Shown here: positions 37,534-46,201 of the stretch, one piece after another
Layout of the letters: each line of letters begins with the position of its first letter
Numbering within the stretch: position 1 is the first letter of the stretch
Assembly (NCBI GenBank): GCA_023481285.1
Contig: JAMCWL010000045.1
Coordinates: 1 to 53,516, forward strand
Length of the DNA: 53,516 nucleotides
Source: Actinomycetota bacterium
Lineage (GTDB): Bacteria > Actinomycetota > Aquicultoria > Aquicultorales > JAMCWL01
Direction: 5' to 3'
Notes under the pieces: model-generated
Seen by the model: only the letters and a program-made list of their open reading frames with translations
Database searches by the model: none
What the model was told of the DNA's origin: nothing
Made by a program: the position numbers and the translations under genes

Positions 37534-38895
37534 ATGTTCATAAACCCCGAGGAGATTCTCGAAACCATCGAGATGATCGAGGAGCAGGCCCTCGACATCA
37601 GGACGATCACCCTGGGCGTATCGCTCAGAAGCTGTGCGGATCCGGATGGGAAGCGCCTCTGCCAAAAGATATACGACCGGGTGACGAGCGCCGCCAGGAA
37701 GTTGGTGCCGGTTGCCGATGGCTTGAGCGCCAAGTACGGCATCCCGATCGTTAACAAACGGGTGGCGGTGACGGCCATCGCCGAGGTCGCTGAGGCGAGC
37801 GATCTATCGGACTACTTGCCGGTAGCCAGAGCCCTTGATGAGGCGGCGGCGGCTACCGGAGTGGATTTCATCGGCGGTTTCTCGGCGCTCGTCCATAAAG
37901 GAATTACGCCGGGGGACGAGCGCCTCATCTCATCGATTCCGCGCTCGCTTGCCCAAACGAAGAAAGTCTGCTCGAGCGTTAATGTCGCAACCTCGAAAGC
38001 GGGCGTCAACATGGACGCAATCCTTAGAATGGCGTCGGTCGTTAAGAAAACCGCTGAGCTCACGTCCGAGAATGATGGCGTCGGCTGCGCCAAGCTCGTC
38101 ATCTTCGCTAATATCCCCGAAGACAACCCCTTCATGGCGGGCGCCTACCATGGGAGCGGCCAACCCGATATCGCCGTCAACGTTGGGATCTCCGGTCCCG
38201 GGGTGGTGCGCGCGGTCGTCGAGCGCTACCGAGAGGCGGATCTTACCCAGTTGTCCGAGATAATCAAGAAGAGCTCGTTCAAGATAACGAGGGTTGGAGA
38301 GCTCATCGGTCGGGAGGCGGCCAGGCTCTTGGGGGCCGAGATGGGCGCGATAGACCTGTCGCTGGCGCCGACGCCCACGCCGGGCGATTCCGTGGCAGGA
38401 ATTCTTGAGGCCATGGGCCTTGAAAAAACGGGCGCCCCTGGGACGACGGCGGCGCTGGCCCTCCTGAACGACGCGGTCAAAAAAGGTGGGGCGATGGCCA
38501 CCTCCTCAACCGGCGGCCTTTCAGGGGCTTTCATTCCCATCTCCGAGGACTTGGGCATGATAGACGCGGTCGAGTCGGGAGCGTTGTCTCTGGAGAAGTT
38601 GGAGGCCATGACGGCCGTCTGCTCGGTTGGGCTGGATATGATTATCATCCCTGGAGAGACGCGCGTGGAGACGATCGCCGGTATAATCGCGGACGAGATG
38701 GCGATCGCCGTGGTCAACCGTAAATGTGCTGGAGTTCGCTTGATTCCGACGCCCAATAAGAGCGAAGGTGAGCTGGCTCACTTCGGCGATCTTCTGGGTT
38801 TTGGACCCGTCATCAAGGTAAATTCTTTTAGCTGTTCCAATTTCGTCACGCGGGGCGGGAGGATACCGCCACCCCTCACGAGCCTTAACAACTAG
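37534..38895 (+). CDS. PFL/DUF711 family protein (UPF0210)
   Basis: EEILETIEMIEEQALDIRTITLGVSLRSC...GGFSALVHKG. Confidence 0.94.
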   Translation: MFINPEEILETIEMIEEQALDIRTITLGVSLRSCADPDGKRLCQKIYDRVTSAARKLVPVADGLSAKYGIPIVNKRVAVTAIAEVAEASDLSDYLPVARALDEAAAATGVDFIGGFSALVHKGITPGDERLISSIPRSLAQTKKVCSSVNVATSKAGVNMDAILRMASVVKKTAELTSENDGVGCAKLVIFANIPEDNPFMAGAYHGSGQPDIAVNVGISGPGVVRAVVERYREADLTQLSEIIKKSSFKITRVGELIGREAARLLGAEMGAIDLSLAPTPTPGDSVAGILEAMGLEKTGAPGTTAALALLNDAVKKGGAMATSSTGGLSGAFIPISEDLGMIDAVESGALSLEKLEAMTAVCSVGLDMIIIPGETRVETIAGIIADEMAIAVVNRKCAGVRLIPTPNKSEGELAHFGDLLGFGPVIKVNSFSCSNFVTRGGRIPPPLTSLNN

Positions 38896-39215
38896 GCTGA
38901 GCGCTTAATCCTGGAAGCAATAGTCTGAATCGTATCCTGAGCGCGCGAACCGACCCGCGCCACCTCTTTTGCTGCGTTGGAAGCGGACTGCTGAATTTCG
39001 TCGCTCGCCCGGTTTATCGATTGAGCGATCCTATCGCGCGTCTCGCTACCCCTGCGCGGCGCAAAGAGCATACCGATTATGAGGCCCATCGCCAAACTCG
39101 ACAAGCCGACGGTCAAAGCCAAGAGAGCATTTCTAAGGGCGTCGGAGTCTGCTTTTGACGCCGCTTCCTGAACCAGCTTTAGCGACCTTTCCGGGAGGCC
39201 CTTTAGCTGAGCCAT
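38892..39215 (-). CDS. YtxH-domain membrane protein
   Basis: SSLAMGLIIGMLFAPRRGSETRDRIAQS. Confidence 0.7.
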   Translation of the reverse strand: MAQLKGLPERSLKLVQEAASKADSDALRNALLALTVGLSSLAMGLIIGMLFAPRRGSETRDRIAQSINRASDEIQQSASNAAKEVARVGSRAQDTIQTIASRIKRSA

Positions 39216-39306
39216 TTTCCAACCTCCTTTTAGAAGAGTGCTTATTGATTTCCCGCTTTGAGGGGGGAGTAAACGGGTCCCGGAGAGCTAATAAATCTGG
39301 AGGTTG

Positions 39307-39996
39307 TCAAGGGTTTCTTGAAAGGAATTCCAGAAGCTCCACACAGCGCTTTACGTTCCACCGAAGAAGACCGACGCCGATGTCGCTTGCGGCAGAGACC
39401 GCCAGAACCAGTCCCTGTGCCGCCGGAGCTACAAAGATTATGGCTTCCGTCGTCTCGAAGGTGACAAAAGAAAGTCTTCCTGAACCAAGACGCTCACCCA
39501 TTTCGCGGCATGAGCGAAGCAATTCAGGTATGCGGGCGGCCAGAGCACCGGGATCGCCTCTTCCAGCGGAAGCGATCGGTAGGCCGTCGCCGCTTAATAT
39601 GACGGCCGTAACATCGCCAAGCTCGTCTGCGATATGCTCGACAATCTCGGTCAGACCCTGGGCTTCAGTCGCGAGGTCGTTGTCGAGGACGGCTCCCCCG
39701 CTGCTCGCCCCGTCCGAAAGAGACTCTTCCGCGTTGAGGACCGCCGTTTCAACCCCGACCGTTGTCTTCGCTACCGATGCTCTCTCTTTACCGTGGGTTC
39801 CAAGGAGAACGCCTGGGGTTTCAGCCCGATCAATAAGAGACTCCAAGATGGTCTTGTGCTCGTTAACCGCTTGCTTACGAGACTTGCCTTTCCCGGGCGC
39901 CTCTTTCTCCTCGGGCGATTCTTTTCTTTCCTTCCAATCATCGCCCTTCAGAAAGGATGCGATCAGTTCCGCAAAGTCCTTCTCATTCATCGACAT
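39307..39996 (-). CDS. Roadblock/LC7-domain protein with charged N-terminal extension
   Basis: ELGDVTAVILSGDGLPIASAGRGDPGALAARIPELL. Confidence 0.75.
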   Translation of the reverse strand: MSMNEKDFAELIASFLKGDDWKERKESPEEKEAPGKGKSRKQAVNEHKTILESLIDRAETPGVLLGTHGKERASVAKTTVGVETAVLNAEESLSDGASSGGAVLDNDLATEAQGLTEIVEHIADELGDVTAVILSGDGLPIASAGRGDPGALAARIPELLRSCREMGERLGSGRLSFVTFETTEAIIFVAPAAQGLVLAVSAASDIGVGLLRWNVKRCVELLEFLSRNP

Positions 39997-40159
39997 AGTT
40001 TTAGCCTTCAGATATTGAGCCTTTGGTCGTCTATCTTATCACACGCTCAAGGATGCTGCATATTGTCGTCGACAAAATGCAGGCTTTTAGAGAGAAGCGC
40101 GCGCTCCTATGCTTCTCGATGAGTATTAGCCTGAGACCGCTAGGTAATCGAGGGGGAAA

Positions 40160-40414
40160 TTAATAGCGCTTGGCGCTTTTTACGGGTTTGCCCACCGGAC
40201 CTTTTGGCGACTTCGAATTGACGATTTCGACATTGGTCGCCTTGTTGCCCTTGAGGCTCTGGACGATGTCGAAACGTACCTTCTGCCCCTCGCGGAGCAA
40301 TGCGCTTTCTCCCTGGATAGCTGAGAAGTGGACGAAGATGTCGTCACCACCTGGTTGAGCGATAAAGCCAAAACCTCGTGAATCGTCGAACCATTTGACG
40401 GTGCCCTCGGCCAA
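40160..40414 (-). CDS. Cold-shock domain protein
   Basis: MAEGTVKWFDDSRGFGFIAQPGGDDIFVHFSAIQ; TTG start with AAGGAGGTG. Confidence 0.97.
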   Translation of the reverse strand: MAEGTVKWFDDSRGFGFIAQPGGDDIFVHFSAIQGESALLREGQKVRFDIVQSLKGNKATNVEIVNSKSPKGPVGKPVKSAKRY

Positions 40415-40688
40415 GAGTATTCACCTCCTTGAAACAACCGCGGCCGGGTCAAAATTCGCTCATTAAAGAGAGTGGGAGCCTAGAAGGCTCGCGCCTTAAA
40501 GAGGGACTGTTCTGCGAAGCAGATTCAAGCGTTCCCAAGTCCCTTTGATTATCTACCATTTTTGCTTAAAAGTAAAACATCCCGTACAGGGTTAAAAAAG
40601 GATTATGAACTCTGAATCCTATGCGCTGGACTCGGAATCGGTAGCGCGTATGTCCAGTATCCGGAATCTAGCGTCCAGCGTCTGCTAT

Positions 40689-42302
40689 TTATCCCAACCC
40701 TCCCCTGATGCTTCCCAGACGCACTATCCAATCTCGAACGAGCTTTCCTTCAACCGACTCGTCCGTAATCAACTGCTCGGCCGTCCCAATTCCTGAAATC
40801 TCCTTGAGCATCGGTCTCATCGTCTCAAGAATCGTGTGGTAGAGCCTGTCCTCCTTCTTTTCAACGCCGGGAGTAATTCCCAGATGCTCGCCTATTAAGC
40901 GCAGGTCTTCCTCAACCTCGAAAAGCACCTCTTCGGGAATGAAGTCTGCGGCCGTCTCCAGCCTGACAAACCTCAAGGCGAAGGTCAGACTATCTTTAAG
41001 CCCTCTGTATTCGGCAACCAGGCTCTTGAGCGACTCTTCTCCAAATCGCTCGACAAGCTCGTCGACTCCCCGTCCCGTCCCGATGATCTCGGGGGGCAAG
41101 CCTATCGAATAGAGGGCCGCCGCATACGATATCGCCCTGGGGAGCTCGGCGCTTTCCGGCACCGCTATTCCGCGCAATTCGGCCGCGAGGTCGGGTTGCG
41201 AGACAAGATCGGCCATGATTGCAGGGCGGGGTAAATCTCGCGCGTAGCCGGACTCTCCCTTGCGGGCCAGTCGATCCCTCTGGCGAGGGATGATGTCGGA
41301 CAGCCTGGAGGCCACATCCGTCAATCTGTAGAATGTCTGGAGGTAGTGCTTCGAGAATACTCCTATAACGTCGAGGTAAAACTGCCTCGAGTGAACGGCC
41401 AGCGGCTTGAGGGTGGAAAGCCTCTTCTTGAGCTCGGCGGCAAGCCGCCTGGTCTCTTCAGCCCCCCGGTCGTACCTCATAGCCGATTGAATGGTTACCG
41501 TTCGAACGCCTGAATAATCGACCATGGTGTTGTCGAGGTTTTCCAGGCTCAGGCGACCTCGGAAAGGCAGCGTTCCTCCACCTAAAATAGGAGCGACTTC
41601 TATGCCGTCTCGGGAGGAGAGCTCGTAGCCATCGGCAATGCCGAGCTTAACCGCCATGGTCGCCGGGACAAGGCCGTACGAGAGGGCCATGTCGGAGAGG
41701 CCCAACATATACCGGATCCTGGCCGGTTTGACCCCCAGCTCGGTCGAGGCGGCGATATACGCCTTGAGCTCATCGTAGACGCCAAGAATCTGCGGGGCCG
41801 TTTCGAAGAGGGGTATGAGCATGATGATGCTCGGGTCGGGCGAGAGGCCAAACTCCTTGTGGGCGAGGGCGATGACGTCGTTTACCCTCTCCCTGACGGA
41901 GATCAGTTCCTCCGAGCTTCGGGTCATCGGGAGGATGACTTCGCGTACAGCGTAAAGCCCATTTCTCTTAAACGCCCGGTAGTTCGACTCAACGACCGAC
42001 ATTAAAGCCATGAGCTGGCGAAAGACGCCCTCCTCCTCGCCTGAGGGTATTCGGGGCGTCACCAGGACGTCGCGCCCGGCCGCCAAAGCATGCGCCGCCA
42101 GATCGACCACAATCTGGGAGGTCTGCTGGTAAGGGGTGAGCTTCCCCTCGAAATCGATCATTACCTCCTCAAGCCCCAGGCCGTCGGGAGGAGGGAGAAG
42201 CGCCTCGACGGCCTCCTGCGGCTCTTCCTGAATGGAGACATAGCGCGAGGCGGAATCGGGATGCTGCGTCATCATCGTTGCCGGAATGCGCGGAAGGTCC
42301 AT
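40689..42302 (-). CDS. ppcA: Archaeal-type phosphoenolpyruvate carboxylase
   Basis: 537 aa; RIPATMMTQHPDSAS; FEGKLTPYQQTSQIV; much shorter than bacterial-type Ppc. Confidence 0.85.
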   Translation of the reverse strand: MDLPRIPATMMTQHPDSASRYVSIQEEPQEAVEALLPPPDGLGLEEVMIDFEGKLTPYQQTSQIVVDLAAHALAAGRDVLVTPRIPSGEEEGVFRQLMALMSVVESNYRAFKRNGLYAVREVILPMTRSSEELISVRERVNDVIALAHKEFGLSPDPSIIMLIPLFETAPQILGVYDELKAYIAASTELGVKPARIRYMLGLSDMALSYGLVPATMAVKLGIADGYELSSRDGIEVAPILGGGTLPFRGRLSLENLDNTMVDYSGVRTVTIQSAMRYDRGAEETRRLAAELKKRLSTLKPLAVHSRQFYLDVIGVFSKHYLQTFYRLTDVASRLSDIIPRQRDRLARKGESGYARDLPRPAIMADLVSQPDLAAELRGIAVPESAELPRAISYAAALYSIGLPPEIIGTGRGVDELVERFGEESLKSLVAEYRGLKDSLTFALRFVRLETAADFIPEEVLFEVEEDLRLIGEHLGITPGVEKKEDRLYHTILETMRPMLKEISGIGTAEQLITDESVEGKLVRDWIVRLGSIRGGLG

Positions 42303-42373
42303 ATGCTATCCTCATAAGTAAAAAGCTTGAATGCTTGTAGATCAAGATGGCAGCGGGTGCTTTTCCAAAGACG

Positions 42374-42390
42374 GCACGCCATGGGCGTGC
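42374..42390. repeat. Palindrome GCACGCC-ATG-GGCGTGC adjoining the STAS-gene stop
   Basis: 7-bp perfect arms, 3-nt loop. Confidence 0.8.
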
Positions 42391-42392
42391 TC

Positions 42393-42752
42393 CTACGCGG
42401 CCAGGCCCTTAATCGCTTCGTCCCGGCTGCGAAAGACCCGTACCCAGGGGCGGTCGGTCAACCTTGTTTTCCTGACCGCGCGCTCCATCTCGTCGCCTGA
42501 GACGACCAACGCAAGCCTACCGCCATGCCCGAGCTCGGAGTGCGCCGCCTGCGCTACCACCTCGATGAGTTCGTTGTTCGTCTCGGTAACGGCGGTCAAA
42601 TCAACGATCATGTCCGCCGGATTCTGCTCCGCGGCAAGTTTTAGCGCTTCGACAGCCTCGCCCTTAGTGCTTGGCTTGAGCTCGCCGGCAATCTCGACGA
42701 CCGGCATCCTACCGCCGGTGACCTTTACACGAAGCACGGAACCCCCAATCAA
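42393..42752 (-). CDS. STAS-domain (anti-anti-sigma-like) protein
   Basis: VLRVKVTGGRMPVVEIAGELKPSTKGEAVEALKLAAEQNPADMIVDLTAV. Confidence 0.65.
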   Translation of the reverse strand: MIGGSVLRVKVTGGRMPVVEIAGELKPSTKGEAVEALKLAAEQNPADMIVDLTAVTETNNELIEVVAQAAHSELGHGGRLALVVSGDEMERAVRKTRLTDRPWVRVFRSRDEAIKGLAA

Positions 42753-42893
42753 TCAGCTCATCACTTTATCCCCATCATCGAGCGACAACTCTCTCTCGTT
42801 TGGGGGTTCGGCTAACTTTCCCGGTAAGAAGAATTAATTAATAGTACGGGGCGTTATTTGCTACTTGCGCTTACCTTACCGGCGCAAAGAAAA

Positions 42894-43002
42894 TGGGCCC
42901 GGCTTGGTAGCGTTACCATCCCCATGGGGGGATTCGCCTGTGAATCTCGCGCTTAAGCGAGCTCCATCCCTATCCGTAACTCATACCTGAAGGCTGGGCC
43001 CA
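42894..43002. ncRNA. Candidate multibranched structured RNA element between lon and the STAS gene
   Basis: Closing helix TGGGCCCGGCTT/AGGCTGGGCCCA (12 bp incl. G-U) enclosing TGGTA/TACCA, ATCCCC/GGGGAT or GATTC/GAATC, and CTCGC/GCGAG hairpins. Confidence 0.45.
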
Positions 43003-43042
43003 AACTTTGTGAGCTTGTGAAGTTCCTGCTCTTACTATACTC

Positions 43043-45412
43043 TTACTTGCCGGATAATGCAACTTTTTTCTCCCTAACGCCGCTCTGTATAGCAATCGTA
43101 AGAACCTCATCCATGCTCTCGACAAAATGGAAGGCCATCTCTTCCTTAACCTCATCGGGCACCTGGTCGAGGTCCCGCTCATTCTCCCCGGGCAGTACTA
43201 TCTCCTTGAGACCGGCGCGATGTGCGGCGAGCGCTTTCTCCTTGACTCCGCCAATGGGCAAGACATGACCCCTGATCGTTATCTCACCCGTCATGCCGAC
43301 GCTTCTCCTAGCCGGCCGACCGCTCAGAATAGAGACGAGCGCCGTTGCCATCGTTATCCCGGCGGAGGGTCCGTCTTTCGGTATGGCGCCCGAAGGGACA
43401 TGGATATGGATGTCGTATTTTGAGTAGAAATCCTCATCTATTCCCAGCTCACCCGCTCTCTTTCTCACATAAGAGACGGCGGCCTTTGCCGACTCCCGCA
43501 TAACTTCCCCCAGGTGACCGGTGAGGATGAGGTCGCCCTTGCCGGGGAGAGCCTCTGCTTCAACCGCCAGTACGTCCCCGCCCGATTCCGTCCAGGCCAG
43601 CCCGGTGGCCGTGCCGATCTCATCCTTCTGACCGGCCAGTCCGAATTTGTACTTCCTCGGTCCAAGATAGGCGGGAACGTCATCGGGGGTCAGTTTGACC
43701 TTCTTTACTTCGCCTTCGACGACCTTCCTCGCTACCTGGCGGCAGACCGAGGCGATCTTGCGCTCAAGTTCTCGGACGCCTGCTTCCCGGGTATGCTCCC
43801 TGATTATCATCCTGAGAGCCCCGTCCTCTATTGAGAGACGCCGGGAAGACAATCCGTGGGCCTTAAGTTGTTTAGGTATCAGGTGATCCTTGGCTATGTG
43901 TACCTTCTCCTCCTCGGTGTACCCAGAAAAGTGGATGACCTCCATCCGGTCTCGAAGGGCGGGAGGGATAGTGTCGAGAAGGTTGGCGGTCGTGATAAAG
44001 AATGTATCGGAAAGGTCGAAAGGGACCTCCAGGTAGTGATCTCGAAAGGCGTTGTTCTGCTCGGGATCGAGAACCTCCAGCAGGGCGGCCGTCGGGTCGC
44101 CGCGGAAATCGGCCCCCACCTTATCGATCTCGTCCATCATAAAGACGGGATTATTAACTTTTACCTGGCTCACCGCCTGGATGATGCGGCCGGGCAGCGC
44201 ACCGACGTAGGTGCGGCGGTGTCCCCTGATCTCCGCTTCATCGTGGACGCCACCGAGAGAGATCCGCACAAACTCCCTGCCCAACGAGCGCGCAATCGAC
44301 CGGCCAATCGATGTCTTTCCCACTCCAGGGGGACCGACAAAGCAGAGAATGGGCCCTTTGAGCTTCTTCGTCAGCTTATGCACCGCGAGGTACTCGAGAA
44401 TGCGCTTTTTCACCTGCTCCAGCGCAAAGTGGTCCTCGTCAAGTATCTTCGCCGCCTCAGAAAGATCGATCTTCTCCCGGCTCCGCTTGGCCCAGGGCAG
44501 GTTAACCAACCAATCGAGATAGGTGCGGATGACCGAGACCTCCGCGGCGGCCGACGGCATTTTCGAGAACCGGTCGAGCTCTTTCAGGGCCTTCTCTCCA
44601 ACCTCTTTAGGCATTTTAGCCGCGGCAATCTTCTCCCTCAGCTCCTCGACCTCCGCCGCCTGCTCATCCATGACTCCAAGCTCCTGCTGGATAGCTTTGA
44701 GCTGTTCGCGCAAGAAATACTCTTTCTGTGTCTTCGAAAGCTGGTCTCGAACTCGATTCTGGATGCGGCTTCCTATCTCAAGAATCTCCAGCTCCCTTGA
44801 GAGAAAAGTCGAGACCCTTACCAGACGATCTTTCGGGTCGATCGCCTCCAATACTTCCTGCTTCTCGTCGGTCTTAAGGTTGAGGTGAAAAGCGACGAAG
44901 TCGGCCAGGCGCCCCGGCTCTTCGATATTGGTCGCCGCCAGCAGGACTTCTTGAGGGACGGGCTTGCCGAAAGCCGCCGCCTGTTCAAATTGCGCTGCAA
45001 GGTTCCTCATCAGCGCCTCGACCTCGACCGTGCCGGCCTCGCTCTCTTCAAGGACCTTTACCTTGACCCTGAAATAGGGCTCCGTCTGTGTAAACTCGAC
45101 TATCTGAATTCGCGATAATCCCTCTACAAGAGCCTTCGCGGTTCCATCCGGTATTTTCAGCTCTTGCATGATGATCGCGGCGGTGCCGACCGAGTAGAGC
45201 TCTCCCACGGCCGGTTCCTGAATCTCCGCTTCGCGCTGGGTGATAAGCGCCACGATGTGCTCTTCTTTCATGGCCGCCTCAAGCGCTCCAACCGAGCGAT
45301 CCCGACCGACAAAAAGGGGAACGACCAGGTTGGGGAAGATAATCATGTCCCTGAGCGGTATGAGCGGTAGCTCATCCGGTATAACGATATCTTCTTTTAA
45401 GTCTTCTCGCAT
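43043..45412 (-). CDS. lon: ATP-dependent protease La
   Basis: LPLIPLRDMIIFPNLVVPLFVGRDRS; GPPGVGKTSIGRSIA; catalytic GPSAGITMATAL. Confidence 0.98.
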   Translation of the reverse strand: MREDLKEDIVIPDELPLIPLRDMIIFPNLVVPLFVGRDRSVGALEAAMKEEHIVALITQREAEIQEPAVGELYSVGTAAIIMQELKIPDGTAKALVEGLSRIQIVEFTQTEPYFRVKVKVLEESEAGTVEVEALMRNLAAQFEQAAAFGKPVPQEVLLAATNIEEPGRLADFVAFHLNLKTDEKQEVLEAIDPKDRLVRVSTFLSRELEILEIGSRIQNRVRDQLSKTQKEYFLREQLKAIQQELGVMDEQAAEVEELREKIAAAKMPKEVGEKALKELDRFSKMPSAAAEVSVIRTYLDWLVNLPWAKRSREKIDLSEAAKILDEDHFALEQVKKRILEYLAVHKLTKKLKGPILCFVGPPGVGKTSIGRSIARSLGREFVRISLGGVHDEAEIRGHRRTYVGALPGRIIQAVSQVKVNNPVFMMDEIDKVGADFRGDPTAALLEVLDPEQNNAFRDHYLEVPFDLSDTFFITTANLLDTIPPALRDRMEVIHFSGYTEEEKVHIAKDHLIPKQLKAHGLSSRRLSIEDGALRMIIREHTREAGVRELERKIASVCRQVARKVVEGEVKKVKLTPDDVPAYLGPRKYKFGLAGQKDEIGTATGLAWTESGGDVLAVEAEALPGKGDLILTGHLGEVMRESAKAAVSYVRKRAGELGIDEDFYSKYDIHIHVPSGAIPKDGPSAGITMATALVSILSGRPARRSVGMTGEITIRGHVLPIGGVKEKALAAHRAGLKEIVLPGENERDLDQVPDEVKEEMAFHFVESMDEVLTIAIQSGVREKKVALSGK

Positions 45413-45536
45413 TTAGTCTCAACCCCTACCACTTACTTCTCTAAACCGGCGTGAACTCCTGCAAGATGAAGCCTCGCCGTCCGCTTCTAACGGAATGCCG
45501 CCAAGAATAGCGGCCCTTTAAAGGTTACAATTAGAA

Positions 45537-45635
45537 ACGACGGCTGTCGAGAGTCGCCGTGGAAAGCTCCGTCGCTTCCCTTTACCGCTTTGCGGTATCG
45601 CGGAGAGCCCGCGGGGTCCCTTACGGGCACCGTCT
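45537..45635. repeat. Hairpin-dense intergenic tract (possible REP-like or structured RNA)
   Basis: CGACGG/CCGTCG, TACCGC-TTT-GCGGTA, GCCCG/CGGGC stems. Confidence 0.4.
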
Positions 45636-45686
45636 CAAGAATCTACCGTTGGAACCGATAATTATTAGAGATTTCCGGAGGTCTAC

Positions 45687-46052
45687 ATGAGCGGCCCTCT
45701 ATCGATGGTGGTAAAAGCGGCTGTAATCTTCGCGGTCTTGGGCGTCGTTGTCTACGATATTTCGGCTATTTTGATGACCCGCTACGGCGCCGGAGAGATC
45801 GCGCAGGCCGTGGCGGACGCCGCGGCCACGACCTGGCGCTCGTCGGGTCGGGACCAAGACGTCACCGTTCAGACGGCGATGAAAGTCGCCGAGCAGAAGG
45901 GCGCCAAGCTCATAGGCTTTACGGTTAAAGAAAAAGATATCCTCGTGGAGATCAAGGTAGACCCAAGACGGACGGTCGTCGCCCACTACATCTCCCAGAT
46001 CGACCAGTATGGGAACGGTGAGGCGGTCGCAAGCTCCTACATTGAATGGTAA
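45687..46052 (+). CDS. Small secreted/TM protein, TadE/pseudopilin-like N-terminus
   Basis: KAAVIFAVLGVVVYDISAILMTRYGAGEIAQAVADAAATTW; SD ccggagg. Confidence 0.6.
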   Translation: MSGPLSMVVKAAVIFAVLGVVVYDISAILMTRYGAGEIAQAVADAAATTWRSSGRDQDVTVQTAMKVAEQKGAKLIGFTVKEKDILVEIKVDPRRTVVAHYISQIDQYGNGEAVASSYIEW

Positions 46053-46189
46053 ATGTGCCCTTGCCCCCTAATCACCGGCAGACCGCTTTCCATCCGATAT
46101 TCAAAGGCGATTCTCGCTTCTTAAAGAGCAAGAACGACGGTAGCTCTGCCGGCCGTCACCAGTGCTTCGAATCGACAGTTAAAAAGGTT

Positions 46190-46195
46190 TATAAT
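46190..46195 (+). promoter_or_regulatory. Putative -10 TATAAT, 6 nt before ATG 46202 (leaderless transcript)
   Basis: ttTATAATacacccATG, no SD. Confidence 0.5.
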
Positions 46196-46201
46196 ACACC
46201 C

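Noticed and set aside
43856-44800. 314-aa plus-strand ORF
   Set aside because: Antisense to lon; no domain or independent SD.
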